Assembly (NCBI RefSeq): GCF_004006535.1
Contig: NZ_RLIH01000011.1
Location: 1-64,000, forward strand
Source: Anaerosphaera multitolerans
GTDB taxonomy: Bacteria > Bacillota > Clostridia > Tissierellales > Peptoniphilaceae
DNA: 64,000 nucleotides
Direction of reading: 5' to 3'
The position numbers and the translations under genes are program-made. The stretch's first letter is position 1. Each line of letters opens with the position of its first letter. Below are positions 34,048 to 44,282 of this stretch, piece by piece. The notes below the pieces were generated by a model. The model was not told where the DNA came from, searched no databases, and was given only the letters and a program-made list of their open reading frames with translations.

Positions 34048-34725
34048 ATGGTAAAAGCTCTTTTATATAAAGATTTAAGAAGTTATATTAACGGTTTTAA
34101 ATTGGCGAAGTTCTATAATATGTTTTTTATAATTTTTTACTTGATTTTAATTGCTTTAGGAAATGCCGCAACAGCTATTATAATAATGGACATTTTTGTA
34201 ATAAGTAATGTGATAATGGCCGTATTTAATTTAGAAGTTGATTCCAAAACGGAAAGTTACTTAAGTATTCTTCCCGTGAAGCATTCTAAAATTGTACTTT
34301 CCAAATTTATAATATTAATTGGCTTTAGTTTGCTGGCTTTAGTTATTCATTTACTGGCTTATTTAATAGTTAAGGGTAGGACTGAGTATTTTCATTTGGA
34401 TTTTATTTTAAATATTTTATTACTTCATATGGTATGTACCTTAATCAACGCTCTGTATATTCCCTTAAGATATAAGTTTGGAGATAGGAAGGTCTTAATT
34501 CCTTTCTTACTATTTGGTGTTTTATTAATTGGGCTTTTAGCGATAATAATATTTTTAATTTTAAACTTATTTCCAACGCTTATAAAAGTAGATTATTCCT
34601 TTTTTTCAGGGAATTTAAGATTTACCGGATATACTCTGCTTTTAATTGCAGTTATAGTTTTTGTAATTTTAATATTTATAATTTATTTTTGTTCAGTTAG
34701 AATTATAAGAGGAAAAGAATATTAG
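34048..34725 (+). CDS. ABC-2 type permease subunit, paralogue of the gene at 33180
   Basis: A 225-residue membrane protein of about six spans. I start at the ATG behind GAGGGAG; an ATG-like start 21 nt upstream has no ribosome site. MVKALLYKDLRSYINGF and ESYLSILPVKHSKIVLSKF match the permease at 33180. The gap and the inverted repeat may uncouple its expression from the other permeases. Confidence 0.8.
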   Translation: MVKALLYKDLRSYINGFKLAKFYNMFFIIFYLILIALGNAATAIIIMDIFVISNVIMAVFNLEVDSKTESYLSILPVKHSKIVLSKFIILIGFSLLALVIHLLAYLIVKGRTEYFHLDFILNILLLHMVCTLINALYIPLRYKFGDRKVLIPFLLFGVLLIGLLAIIIFLILNLFPTLIKVDYSFFSGNLRFTGYTLLLIAVIVFVILIFIIYFCSVRIIRGKEY

Positions 34726-34792
34726 CATCTATTAAATTTTTTCGTTTTGCAGATTTATTTATAATAAGCTATACTGGTTTCGAGGTGGAGTA

Positions 34793-35479
34793 ATGGATGA
34801 AAATTTAATAAGGACAGAGGATTATACGGACTTTCCCTTTGGAAATGTTTCAAATTTAAGATGGTTTCTTTCGTTAACTCTTTTGTTTTTAACTTTCTTT
34901 TTAATATTTGTAGGCGGTATCGTTGAAAATATAATAATAGCCATAGTATTTTTTGTAGCAGGATGTTTTGTTTCACTATACTTACTTGATAAAAGATTTT
35001 GGAGAAAAGTTTTTAAACCTTTAAAGCTTGGAGATTTATTTAAAATATTTTTAGTTTTATTATTTACTTATGCGGCAGCTTTTTTAGTTTCGCAGTTAAG
35101 TGTGTCAATGAATGATAATCCAATTATAGATATGCTAAGTAAAGATAAGGTAGTAATATATTTTTTTATAAGCATATTACAACTTTTAGGAGAAGAAATC
35201 CTTTTTTTGATTCCCTTTCTCTTTATATTTAACAAGTTAAAATATAAAACAAATAAGAAAGTTGCTTTAACTATTGCTTGGTTTTTAAGTTCTGAAATTT
35301 TTGGAATACTTCATTTGCCGACATATTCCTATAATTTATTTCAGTGTTTAGTAGTAATTGCCACTATAAGATTTGCGTTGTCCCTAGGTTATATTTGGAC
35401 TAAAAATTTAACTGTTACTTATATTGTACATGTGCTATATGATTGGATAATATTATTACTTCTGATTTTTGCAATTTAA
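34793..35479 (+). CDS. CPBP-family intramembrane metalloprotease (Abi domain)
   Basis: A 228-residue membrane protein with about six to seven spans. The CPBP motifs are present: GEEILFLIPF (the Glu-Glu pair, about residue 126), FGILHLPT, and HVLYDW. The family includes prenyl-protease-like Rce1 relatives linked to bacteriocin self-immunity in some Firmicutes. The ABC exporter next to it may be functionally linked (inference). The start follows CGAGGTGG. Confidence 0.85.
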   Translation: MDENLIRTEDYTDFPFGNVSNLRWFLSLTLLFLTFFLIFVGGIVENIIIAIVFFVAGCFVSLYLLDKRFWRKVFKPLKLGDLFKIFLVLLFTYAAAFLVSQLSVSMNDNPIIDMLSKDKVVIYFFISILQLLGEEILFLIPFLFIFNKLKYKTNKKVALTIAWFLSSEIFGILHLPTYSYNLFQCLVVIATIRFALSLGYIWTKNLTVTYIVHVLYDWIILLLLIFAI

Positions 35480-35505
35480 AAGGTGTGGATTTCCACACCT
35501 TTTTT
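35480..35505. terminator. bidirectional terminator
   Basis: AAGGTGTGG/CCACACCTT stem with a tiny loop and A/T runs on both sides, between the convergent CPBP and YfcC genes. Confidence 0.85.
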
Positions 35506-36922
35506 AAAATGGACCATATCCTATTTTTACTGCGATAAACAGGAAGAATATAATATACACTGTTAATATTAACATGAGTGGCATTATAAATTTATACCAT
35601 TTTTTAAGAGGCACATCTGCCATACTAAGAAACATTAAAAGTGTACCGTAAGTAAACCATGCCATATTAGTCAAACCATCTCCGAATTGGTAGGCAAGCG
35701 TTGATGTCTGTCTTGTAATTCCAACTAAATCGGCAAGAGGAATTATTAAAGGCATAAGTGCAACAGCTTTACCGGATCCTGAAGGAACTAATCCGTTTAA
35801 CAGTGACACTACTATAAATATACCTATGGCAGAGGCAAAAGTAGGCCATCCTGAAATCATTTCAGCAAGTCCGTGGATTATCGGGTCAATAGTTCCACCT
35901 GTTTCTAAAATCCACTGTACTCCACGTGCAACTCCGACTATCATAGCTCCGCCAAGGGAACCCTTCATTCCAACCAACATAGTATCAACAGTCTTGTTGA
36001 CTCCCATTTTATTAATAATTGCGACGATTATACCGCAGACTAAGAAAGCTGCCGTCATATCATTTATATTCCATCCCATTTTTAACATTCCATACATTAC
36101 TACAATAAAAGTGATTAACAGTGTAAGTAGGGAAAATTTTTGAGCAGTAGTCATTATTTTGTCTTCAAATTGAGAAAAGTCAATTTTGTGTCTGCTTACG
36201 TCTACATCTTTTGTCAGAGATAATTCAGGGTTTCGTTTTACTTTTTTTGCATATCTTGAAGTATAAAGAATTGCTGTTAGAACGAAGACTATGTAAACTA
36301 CAAGTCTGAATTCAATTCCTGAAAACATTGGAAGTTCAGCTACATCGTGGGCGATTCCGACAGTATATACGTTTGTAGGTCCCACGGCAAAGGAAACTAA
36401 AAGTCCTAATATAACTACTGCGCCGGCAGTCATGGCATCGTATCCAAGGGATATTATAATCGGTACCACTATTGGTACAAAAGGTATTGCTGCTTCAACC
36501 CATCCTAAAAAACCTCCCAGAATTGAAAAGAAAATCATAAATATCCAGATAATTAAGTTATTGTCTTTCTTTCCTGTTAGCTGGATTATCTTATGAATTC
36601 CCATTCCAAGAGAACCTGTTTCATTTAAAATTTCAATTACTCCTCCAACGAGAAGTATTAAAAAGACAACATTACCTGAACCTATTAATCCATATGGAAT
36701 GGCTCTAAAGAAGTCTAGAAATGATACGGGAGTTCTTTCAACTACATGGTAACTGTTGGGATCAACAACTGTTCTATCATTTATAATTTCTCTATCATAG
36801 GCTCCGGGGCTTACTACGAAACTTAATAGCCCACAGACAACAATAACTGTAAATAATAGCATATAGGGGTTAATATTACCCTTTTGTTTCTTTTTCAAAG
36901 GTGATTGATTCTTATTAGTCAT
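35504..36922 (-). CDS. YfcC-family transporter (basic amino acid/C4-dicarboxylate type)
   Basis: A 472-residue carrier with about 12 transmembrane segments after a short basic tail. GGFLGWVEAAIPFVPIVVPI and GLVPSGSGKAVALMPLIIPL are the two re-entrant-type repeats of this ion-transporter superfamily. Its substrate is not fixed by sequence. It begins 12 nt after the amidohydrolase gene, so the pair probably takes up and cleaves one substrate. Confidence 0.85.
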   Translation of the reverse strand: MTNKNQSPLKKKQKGNINPYMLLFTVIVVCGLLSFVVSPGAYDREIINDRTVVDPNSYHVVERTPVSFLDFFRAIPYGLIGSGNVVFLILLVGGVIEILNETGSLGMGIHKIIQLTGKKDNNLIIWIFMIFFSILGGFLGWVEAAIPFVPIVVPIIISLGYDAMTAGAVVILGLLVSFAVGPTNVYTVGIAHDVAELPMFSGIEFRLVVYIVFVLTAILYTSRYAKKVKRNPELSLTKDVDVSRHKIDFSQFEDKIMTTAQKFSLLTLLITFIVVMYGMLKMGWNINDMTAAFLVCGIIVAIINKMGVNKTVDTMLVGMKGSLGGAMIVGVARGVQWILETGGTIDPIIHGLAEMISGWPTFASAIGIFIVVSLLNGLVPSGSGKAVALMPLIIPLADLVGITRQTSTLAYQFGDGLTNMAWFTYGTLLMFLSMADVPLKKWYKFIMPLMLILTVYIIFFLFIAVKIGYGPF

Positions 36923-36934
36923 AACATTTCTCCT

Positions 36935-38377
36935 TTAATCTTCTAATTTTGGATTACGTATTTTTATTTCTCTAGGAAGTGTAGTATTATATTCGCCAAC
37001 TTCTGTTTTGAATTCTTTTTGAATTTCATCTATTAGAGATGGATTTTCAAGGATTTTTATAGCTGTTAGGCTGAGTGCCCCTACAGTTGCTTCAAGACCT
37101 TTTTTTCCTAGAGAAGAGTTGGCCTGTGCAGCCATTTGCCAAGAATGCAAAGGTGTTCCAATGGCGGCAGTAGCCATAAACATTTGAGCAGTTGGAGTAT
37201 AATGACTTAAATCTCCGACATCGGAAGTTATAACCTCTACCTCTCCAAATTCTCCGTTATAAGGTCTCATTTTTGAAGCTAGATGAGTTTGGAGCATGGA
37301 CCTTGAATCATTTCTTCCATAGAATTGTTCAACTGCTTTAATCCCTGCGTTCTTGGTGTCAGGATCAAAGGTTTCAAAGTATTTAGTTGCAACTTCAGCA
37401 TCTCTTTCATCAAATTTCGGGACCCCATATTCAACTATGGAGTTATAGAGAATTTTTGATAGGGCGCGGTTCGGAACAAAGTCTGCCAATGCGACTTTTA
37501 AATTTACTTCAACTTGAGTTTGAGTCATAAGAGCAGCTCCTTTTGCAACGTCTATAATCCTCTCGTAGATTTCTGTAGAATCTTCAATTTTTGGACTTCT
37601 AATAAAATAATAAATACTTGCAGTAGGCTGGACTACATTAGGTGCATTTCCTCCCACATCTAAGTAAGCGTAGTGAACTCTTGCTTCAGGAATAATATGT
37701 TCTCTTAAATAGTTAACTCCTACATTCATAAGTTCAACTGCATCTAAGGCAGAGCGTCCAAGGTGAGGAGCAGCTGCAGCATGGGCTGATTTCCCTTTAA
37801 AGTTAAAAACTGCAATAGTATTAGCCAAGGAACCGCCATCCCAAATTCTGTTTGTAGATTCAGGGTGCCATGTCAGAGCTAAATCCAAATCGTCAAAATA
37901 TCCGTCCCTTCCTAAAAAGACTTTACTGGAATCTCTTTCTTCTGAAGGTGTTCCGAGCACTTTTATAGTTCCCTTTAAATTGTGTTTATTCATGTAATCC
38001 TTAATTACTAAAGCAGCTCCCACTACACCGCTTCCAAGTAGGTTATGTCCGCAGGCATGACCCGGAGCCCCTTCTTCGACAGCACATTTTTCAAAGGTAT
38101 CTGATTTTTGGCTAAGACCCGGAAGGGCATCATACTCACAAGATAGACCTATTATGGGTTTTCCGGAACCGTAGGTTGCAATAAAGGCGGTTTCAATTTC
38201 ACCTACACTATCTTCTATAGAAAATCCTTTTTCCTTAAGAAGTGATTTAATCTTATTTGCGGATTTGTATTCAACTAAACCCGTTTCAGGGTTGTTCCAC
38301 AAAAAGTCGGACAATTCTTCATAGGTTTGCTTATTTACGTCCACCAGTCCTTCTATTTCTTTTACTAAGCTGTTCAT
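36935..38377 (-). CDS. abgB: M20-family amidohydrolase, AbgB-like
   Basis: A 480-residue metallohydrolase of the M20D type. GHACGHNLLGSG has the metal ligand motif, GTPSEERDSSK the catalytic Glu, and EYDALPGL and LTWHPE are typical. AbgB with AbgA cleaves p-aminobenzoyl-glutamate; many relatives cleave N-acyl amino acids instead. AbgT upstream favours the former, but no abgA is adjacent. The start follows AGGAGGTAC. Confidence 0.83.
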   Translation of the reverse strand: MNSLVKEIEGLVDVNKQTYEELSDFLWNNPETGLVEYKSANKIKSLLKEKGFSIEDSVGEIETAFIATYGSGKPIIGLSCEYDALPGLSQKSDTFEKCAVEEGAPGHACGHNLLGSGVVGAALVIKDYMNKHNLKGTIKVLGTPSEERDSSKVFLGRDGYFDDLDLALTWHPESTNRIWDGGSLANTIAVFNFKGKSAHAAAAPHLGRSALDAVELMNVGVNYLREHIIPEARVHYAYLDVGGNAPNVVQPTASIYYFIRSPKIEDSTEIYERIIDVAKGAALMTQTQVEVNLKVALADFVPNRALSKILYNSIVEYGVPKFDERDAEVATKYFETFDPDTKNAGIKAVEQFYGRNDSRSMLQTHLASKMRPYNGEFGEVEVITSDVGDLSHYTPTAQMFMATAAIGTPLHSWQMAAQANSSLGKKGLEATVGALSLTAIKILENPSLIDEIQKEFKTEVGEYNTTLPREIKIRNPKLED

Positions 38378-38503
38378 AGTACCTCCTTAAATTTATATCA
38401 TTATTACTTTAATACCCTAATAGAAAGGAAAAACTAATGAAATGTAATAAGAATAATTTATATTTATAATAATTTTTAATTATAATGAATGTAATAAACG
38501 TCA

Positions 38504-38533
38504 ATAAAAAAAGATGTAGAGTCTACATCTTTT
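38504..38533 (-). terminator. abgT terminator
   Basis: On the minus strand AGATGTAGA/TCTACATCT is followed by a U-run. The amidohydrolase/YfcC pair downstream therefore needs its own promoter or read-through. Confidence 0.82.
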
Positions 38534-38539
38534 AAAATA

Positions 38540-40081
38540 TTATAGATAGACGCTAAAGCCCGGACCAATAGGAAGATTTAAAAGCATCCAAGCAATAACT
38601 ATTACAGACCATGCTATGAATCCTGCTATAAAAAACATAAATTGGCAAGATAGAAATGTTCCAAGTTTAATGTCTTTGTCATATTTTTGTTGTGCTTCGT
38701 TGAGCATCATAAATAAGAAAGGATTAGTAGGAGACATAACGTTTGAAACTGCATCTCCAACTCTATAGCCTAATTGCGTAAAAGCGGGACTTATTCCAAG
38801 TAATGAAAACATAGGAACAAATATAGGAGCCATAATTGTCCATTTTGCTGATCCCGACATTATTAAAAAGTCTAAAAGAGCAGTTAAAAGTATAAACAAG
38901 ACTATTAGAGGTATTCCATTAAGTCCTATAGACTCCAACGCTCTTGCTCCACTTATGGATAAAAGGGTACCTAAATTACTCCAGTTAAATAAACTGATAA
39001 ATTGTGAAGCCATAAATACCATAACTATATAAGAACCCATATTTGACATACGTTTTGTTAAAGCTTTTGGAATATCAGCTTCCCTTTTTATTACACCAAT
39101 ACTTATTCCATAGGTTAAACCTGTTATAGTGAACAGTAGAAAAATCAAAGGAATTATTCCTGTAAGTAATGGTGAGCCGATGACTTTTCCGTCTTCGGTT
39201 TTAAGTAGCCCGCTAAAAACTCCAACTGCGATTATAAAAATAAAAATAATTAAGGATATAGCTGTATTCCTTAGAGCTTTATTTTCTTTTTTTGTAACTT
39301 TACCTTCAGATGTATCTATTTTACCCAAAGTTCCATTTGGTTTGTACTCTCCAAGTCTAGGTTCAATAAAATATATGGATACAAAACCATAAACGATGGA
39401 TAAAATGACAGATGATGCTATTTTTATGTACCAATTAGCAGTTACATCCATTACATATTCCGGCAAAACTCCTGGAAGTACTGCTTGAGTTATTCCACTC
39501 ATTAACGCATCTGTTCCTGAAAGCATAAAGTTTGAAGCGTATCCCATTGAAGCTCCGGCATACCCTGTAAGCATACCGGCAATTGGATGTTTACCTACTC
39601 CTAAATATACTATTGCGGCTAGCGGAGGTATAACTACCTGAGATGAGTCAGAGGCCATATTTGCAAATAATCCCACGAAAACAACGGCAAAAGGAACTAT
39701 ATTTTTGGGGACATTTGACATTACACGTTTAATAAACGCATTCATAAGCCCTACTTCTTCACAAAGACCAATTCCCAAAGTCATTACGAGAACTAACCCC
39801 AGAGGAGCGTAACTTGTAAAGTTTGTAACAAGATTTTGAAGTATCCATACAATACCATCTCTACTAAAAAAATTGTTTGGAGTTACTAATTCACCATTAG
39901 ACGGATTTAAAAGTTCAATTCCCGTTAGGCTTACGAGAAATGAAGCAATGGCGGTAATTGAAAAGAGCACAAAAAACATTGAATAGGGTGTGGGGAGCCT
40001 ATTACCAAGTCTTTCCAGTGCATTTAAAAATTTTTGGAACGGTGTAAACTTAAAATTCTCAAGATTTTTTTCTGTGTTCAT
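38540..40081 (-). CDS. abgT: AbgT-family p-aminobenzoyl-glutamate transporter
   Basis: A 513-residue membrane protein with about 12 spans. It has FANMASDSSQVVIPPLAAIVYL, SGSAKWTIMAPIFVPMF and RVGDAVSNVMSPTNPF, which are AbgT hallmarks. AbgT imports p-aminobenzoyl-glutamate, a folate breakdown product; some AbgT proteins export sulfonamides. The start follows GGAGAGATATT. An inverted repeat lies about 95-150 bp upstream. Confidence 0.92.
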   Translation of the reverse strand: MNTEKNLENFKFTPFQKFLNALERLGNRLPTPYSMFFVLFSITAIASFLVSLTGIELLNPSNGELVTPNNFFSRDGIVWILQNLVTNFTSYAPLGLVLVMTLGIGLCEEVGLMNAFIKRVMSNVPKNIVPFAVVFVGLFANMASDSSQVVIPPLAAIVYLGVGKHPIAGMLTGYAGASMGYASNFMLSGTDALMSGITQAVLPGVLPEYVMDVTANWYIKIASSVILSIVYGFVSIYFIEPRLGEYKPNGTLGKIDTSEGKVTKKENKALRNTAISLIIFIFIIAVGVFSGLLKTEDGKVIGSPLLTGIIPLIFLLFTITGLTYGISIGVIKREADIPKALTKRMSNMGSYIVMVFMASQFISLFNWSNLGTLLSISGARALESIGLNGIPLIVLFILLTALLDFLIMSGSAKWTIMAPIFVPMFSLLGISPAFTQLGYRVGDAVSNVMSPTNPFLFMMLNEAQQKYDKDIKLGTFLSCQFMFFIAGFIAWSVIVIAWMLLNLPIGPGFSVYL

Positions 40082-40644
40082 AATATCTCTCCTTATATTA
40101 AATTTTTGATGCTTTAAGTATTTTATTAACTACCTCCTTTAAAATATATTTTCAGATAAAATATGTTGGTATATATCTAATAAAGCTATATTTACAAAAG
40201 TGAATTACAAATGTAAACATAGCTTTATTAGGTAAATTATAACCGATTTCAAATTATATTTACGTAAATTTATATTTACTGAAATTGTTTAAAAATTTCT
40301 TGAAAAATGGGAAGTTTTAGATTTTAAATAATTATTTATCTTTAAATTAAGAAAAATTAATTTTACGTTTGTTTATGTCTATTTATTGTATTAAGAATAA
40401 TTTAGGGCTACATTTTACTTTTTAACATATTTTAAAGTATAAAGTATTAGTTTCAGACCAAAAGTTAGAACATTAATGTTTATTAGATTTTTTTTAAAGG
40501 GGTAAAAGAAAAATGATAATAGTATATTTAAAGATAGTTAATTTTTTAGTTTTAGATTATTTGGAATTTTTAAAAATGGATATTAATAGGCAAATTACCT
40601 AGAGGAAAACAGGAAAAATATTTTTAAAATGTTCCTTATTGCTA
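40082..40644. other. intergenic region between abgT and the cbpA promoter
   Basis: Very AT-rich. It holds the long inverted repeat at 40177 and otherwise no credible ORF or RNA that I can identify. Confidence 0.6.
40177..40231. repeat. 20-bp inverted repeat upstream of abgT
   Basis: CTAATAAAGCTATATTTACA and TGTAAACATAGCTTTATTAG pair with a single mismatch around a 15-nt loop. No U-run follows on either strand. It may be a leader hairpin or operator of abgT. Confidence 0.8.
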
Positions 40645-40673
40645 TTGATTTTGGTCTAGGAATGGGTTATAAT
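40645..40673 (+). promoter_or_regulatory. promoter of cbpA-clpB
   Basis: TTGATT and TATAAT are separated by 17 bp. The CtsR operator begins 7 bp after the -10 box. Confidence 0.78.
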
Positions 40674-40680
40674 AAATTAA

Positions 40681-40697
40681 GGTCAAAGAAGGTCAAA
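40681..40697 (+). promoter_or_regulatory. CtsR operator
   Basis: GGTCAAA-GAA-GGTCAAA exactly matches the CtsR heptad direct repeat (RGTCAAANANRGTCAAA). It overlaps the expected transcription start. CtsR represses clp genes in unstressed Firmicutes; ctsR itself is not in the window. Confidence 0.92.
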
Positions 40698-40723
40698 AAT
40701 ATTGACGTTAAGGAAGTGATTAT

Positions 40724-41647
40724 TTGGAATATAGAGATTACTATGAAATTTTAGGAGTAAGTAAGGATGCAAGTGCTAAGGAAATAAAATCAGCCTATAA
40801 AAAACTTGCAAAAAAATATCACCCTGACTTAAATAAGGGGGATGAAAAAAAAGAAGAAAAATTTAAGGAAATAAATGAAGCTTATGAGGTATTGTCTGAT
40901 CCGGATAAAAAACAGAAGTATGATACTTTTGGTTCAAATTATGATTTTGCAAATGGCGCAAACTTTGATCCGTCACAATTTGGATACACTTATACCAGCA
41001 GTGGTGGAAGTGGAGATTTTTCTGATTTCTTTGAAATGTTCTTCGGCTCATCAAATCAGCAAAGTACGGGAAGTGGATTTAGCTTTTCCGACATATTTTC
41101 AGATTTAGGTGGAAGTAATAGGAAGTCAAGGAGGTCAGCTCAAAGACAAAGTTATAATACTGATTTAAGTATTTCTTTAGATGAAGCATACCATGGAACT
41201 ACTCGAAATGTTTCACTTTCCTTAAATGGTAAAAATGTGGAAATACCGGTGAAAGTGCCCGCAGGCATTACACCCGGTAAGAAAATAAAAGTTAAAGCGG
41301 ATAAATATGGAATAACAGGAGACATTTTATTTAAAATAGATGTTTACACATCCACTACGGAATCTCTTGATGGGTTGAATATTATTAAGGAAGAGGAAAT
41401 CTATCCTTGGCAAGCTGCATTGGGAGATAAAATAGTGGTTTCTACTTTAAGTGGAAAGATAAAGGTACAAATTCCGAAAGGATTTAAAGGTGGAAGTAAA
41501 CTGAGAATTCCTTCCAAGGGTTTTAAAAACCTGGCAGGGAATGTGGGGGATTTGTATATTAGGTTTAATATTGTAAATCCTACAAATTTAACAGAAGAAC
41601 AATTAAAAATTTATGAAGATTTAAAGAATAGTTATAGAAAACAGTAA
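40724..41647 (+). CDS. DnaJ-domain co-chaperone, CbpA type
   Basis: A 307-residue J-protein. The N-terminal J domain (residues 3-68) has HPD in [12 protein letters not shown] Gly/Phe/Ser-rich linker follows (about residues 75-140), then the two C-terminal client-binding barrels. The CxxCxGxG zinc fingers of class I DnaJ are missing, so it is class II (CbpA-like). It stimulates DnaK and probably feeds clients to ClpB. The TTG start follows AAGGAAGTGA. It shares the CtsR-controlled transcript with clpB, 11 nt downstream. Confidence 0.9.
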   Translation: MEYRDYYEILGVSKDASAKEIKSAYKKLAKKYHPDLNKGDEKKEEKFKEINEAYEVLSDPDKKQKYDTFGSNYDFANGANFDPSQFGYTYTSSGGSGDFSDFFEMFFGSSNQQSTGSGFSFSDIFSDLGGSNRKSRRSAQRQSYNTDLSISLDEAYHGTTRNVSLSLNGKNVEIPVKVPAGITPGKKIKVKADKYGITGDILFKIDVYTSTTESLDGLNIIKEEEIYPWQAALGDKIVVSTLSGKIKVQIPKGFKGGSKLRIPSKGFKNLAGNVGDLYIRFNIVNPTNLTEEQLKIYEDLKNSYRKQ

Positions 41648-41658
41648 GGAGTGATGTT

Positions 41659-44238
41659 ATGAATTTTGAAAAATTTACTCAAAAATCAATTGAAGCAGTG
41701 CAAGCTTCTCAATCAATTGCAACTGAGTATGGCAACCCTCAAATAGAGGAAATTCATCTTCACAGAGCGTTGATTCAAGACAGAGATGGTTTAATACCTA
41801 AGATTTTAAAATACTTAGGTATTGCAATGGAAATGTTTTTAAAGGATGTAGATGATGAAATTGCAAAACTTCCAAAACAAAGTGGAGGTACGCAATATGC
41901 ATCAAAGGAATATTCTGAAGTTTTGGAAAAAGCATTGAAATATTCAGGGCAGTTTGGTGATGACTATGTGTCTGTGGAACATATTTATATGGCGCTTTTA
42001 TCACAAAAAAATACTAAATCATCTAAAATATTTGCAAAGTATCATTTAAATATGGAGGGTTTCTTAGAAGCTTTAAAGAAAATCAGGGGAAATCAAAATG
42101 TTAGAAGTGACAATCCTGAGGGAACTTATGATTCTCTAGAAAAGTACGGCAGGGACCTAACTTTGGAAGCAAAGGAAGGAAAAATCGATCCGGTAATTGG
42201 AAGAGATGAGGAAGTTAGAAATGTAATTAGAATTTTATCTAGAAGAACTAAGAACAATCCTGTTTTAATAGGTGAACCTGGTGTAGGTAAGACTGCCATT
42301 GTTGAAGGTCTTGCTCAAAGGATTATTAGCGGGGATGTACCTGAGGGTTTAAAAAATAAAACTATATTCTCTCTAGATATGGGAGCTTTAGTTGCAGGTG
42401 CAAAATACAGAGGGGAATTTGAGGAAAGACTTAAAGCCGTGCTTGCAGAAGTGGAAAAAAGCGACGGCGAAATTTTAATGTTCATTGATGAAATCCACAA
42501 CATTGTGGGAGCGGGGAAAACTGAAGGTGCAATGGACGCTTCCAATATGTTAAAGCCTATGCTGGCAAGAGGAGAGCTACACGCCATTGGCGCAACTACA
42601 TTAGATGAGTATAGAAAGTATATTGAAAAGGATCCTGCTCTTGAAAGACGTTTTCAAAAAGTTTTAGTTTCAGAGCCGACTGTGGAAGACACAATATCAA
42701 TTTTAAGAGGAATAAAGGGGAAGTATGAAATCTATCACGGAATAAGAATTTCCGATTCTGCTGTAATAGCAGCTGCAACTCTTTCAGATAGATATATTTC
42801 CGATAGATTTTTACCTGATAAGGCTATAGACTTAATGGACGAGTCCTGCGCAATGCTTAGGACTGAAATAGATTCTATGCCTACGGAAATAGATGACATT
42901 AGAAGAAAGATATTACAACTTGAAATAGAAAGAGAAGCTCTTAAAAAGGAAACTGATGAAGCTTCTAAAAAAAGACTGGAAGATTTGGAGGCGGAACTTT
43001 CAGAGGATAAGTCCAGATTTGATATTTTAAAAGCTAAATGGGAAAGTGAAAAGAAAGAACTTGAAAAAGTAAAGGACATAAAAAAGCAAATTGATGACAT
43101 TAAACATGAAATAGAAGAAGCTGAAAGAGCTTATGACCTTGAAAGACTTTCTCAGTTGAAGTATGGTGAACTTCCTAAACTTGAAGAGGAGTTAAAGTCT
43201 GCTGAAGAGAAGACAGAGGGCGAAGATTCCATGGTAAAAGAGGAAGTTACAGAAGATGAAATTGCCGAAGTAGTATCAAGATGGACGGGTATCCCTGTTG
43301 AAAAATTAAATCAAAGTCAAAGAGAGAAGCTTTTAAATCTTTCCGATACCTTACATGAAAGAGTAATTGGACAAGATGAGGCTGTGGAAGTAGTATCAGA
43401 TGCGGTTTTAAGGGCGAGAGCAGGACTTAAAAGTGAGAATAGACCTATTGGTTCCTTTATATTTCTGGGACCTACAGGAGTTGGTAAGACTGAAACAGCA
43501 AAGGCTTTAACTGAAACACTTTTTGACGATGAAAGAAATATGATTCGTATTGATATGAGTGAGTATATGGAAAAGCATTCTGTATCAAGATTAATCGGTT
43601 CACCTCCAGGCTATGTTGGTTATGATGAAGGAGGACAGCTAACTGAGGCAGTTAGAAGAAAGCCTTATAGCGTAATACTTTTTGATGAAATTGAAAAAGC
43701 TCATCCGGATGTATTTAATATTTTGCTTCAAGTTTTAGACGACGGAAGATTAACAGACAATCAGGGTAGGACAGTGGACTTTAAAAACACTGTAATTATA
43801 ATGACTTCAAATATTGGATCTTCCTATTTAATAGATGGAATTGGAGTAGATGGAAATATCACTTCTGAGGCGAGAGAGGCTGTAGATTCCGAAATGAAAC
43901 TTAGATTTAGACCTGAATTTCTAAACAGAGTTGATGAGATTGTAATGTTTAAACCGCTTTCAAGAAATGAAATATTTAAAATTATTGAAGTTCAAATTAA
44001 GGAAATTGAAATAAAACTTGAGGATAGAAATATTTTAATAGAGGAAACGGAAGATGCTCTTAACTTAATCTTAAATAGAGCTTATAATGTACAATATGGT
44101 GCAAGACCTGTTAAAAGATTTATTCAATCAAATATTGAAACTGAAATTTCCAAGATGATTATTAAGGGAACTATTGAAGATAATGAAACTATTTTAATAG
44201 ATGTTGAAAATGATAATTTAGTAGTGAGAAAGAAATAA
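41659..44238 (+). CDS. clpB: ClpB disaggregase
   Basis: An 859-residue AAA+ disaggregase, full length for the family. The N domain (about 1-145) is followed by D1 with Walker A GEPGVGKT and Walker B MFIDEIHN. The long coiled-coil middle domain lies at about residues 410-525, and D2 has GPTGVGKT and [12 protein letters not shown]. It threads aggregated proteins with DnaK/DnaJ help. Start ATG follows AAGGAGTG. CtsR-controlled. Confidence 0.97.
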   Translation: MNFEKFTQKSIEAVQASQSIATEYGNPQIEEIHLHRALIQDRDGLIPKILKYLGIAMEMFLKDVDDEIAKLPKQSGGTQYASKEYSEVLEKALKYSGQFGDDYVSVEHIYMALLSQKNTKSSKIFAKYHLNMEGFLEALKKIRGNQNVRSDNPEGTYDSLEKYGRDLTLEAKEGKIDPVIGRDEEVRNVIRILSRRTKNNPVLIGEPGVGKTAIVEGLAQRIISGDVPEGLKNKTIFSLDMGALVAGAKYRGEFEERLKAVLAEVEKSDGEILMFIDEIHNIVGAGKTEGAMDASNMLKPMLARGELHAIGATTLDEYRKYIEKDPALERRFQKVLVSEPTVEDTISILRGIKGKYEIYHGIRISDSAVIAAATLSDRYISDRFLPDKAIDLMDESCAMLRTEIDSMPTEIDDIRRKILQLEIEREALKKETDEASKKRLEDLEAELSEDKSRFDILKAKWESEKKELEKVKDIKKQIDDIKHEIEEAERAYDLERLSQLKYGELPKLEEELKSAEEKTEGEDSMVKEEVTEDEIAEVVSRWTGIPVEKLNQSQREKLLNLSDTLHERVIGQDEAVEVVSDAVLRARAGLKSENRPIGSFIFLGPTGVGKTETAKALTETLFDDERNMIRIDMSEYMEKHSVSRLIGSPPGYVGYDEGGQLTEAVRRKPYSVILFDEIEKAHPDVFNILLQVLDDGRLTDNQGRTVDFKNTVIIMTSNIGSSYLIDGIGVDGNITSEAREAVDSEMKLRFRPEFLNRVDEIVMFKPLSRNEIFKIIEVQIKEIEIKLEDRNILIEETEDALNLILNRAYNVQYGARPVKRFIQSNIETEISKMIIKGTIEDNETILIDVENDNLVVRKK

Positions 44239-44239
44239 G

Positions 44240-44282
44240 ATAAAATAGAAGTAGGCATATAATATGTCTACTTCTATTTTAT
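44240..44282. terminator. bidirectional terminator between clpB and kdpE
   Basis: An almost perfect 21-bp palindrome (arms ATAAAATAGAAGTAGGCATAT and complement with one G-U). It overlaps the kdpE stop. Confidence 0.8.

Noticed and set aside
34793-35479. CPBP protease next to ABC exporter genes considered as a bacteriocin immunity/export locus
   Set aside because: No precursor peptide or modification enzyme could be found on either strand nearby; the YtrA-type regulator explains the ABC genes.
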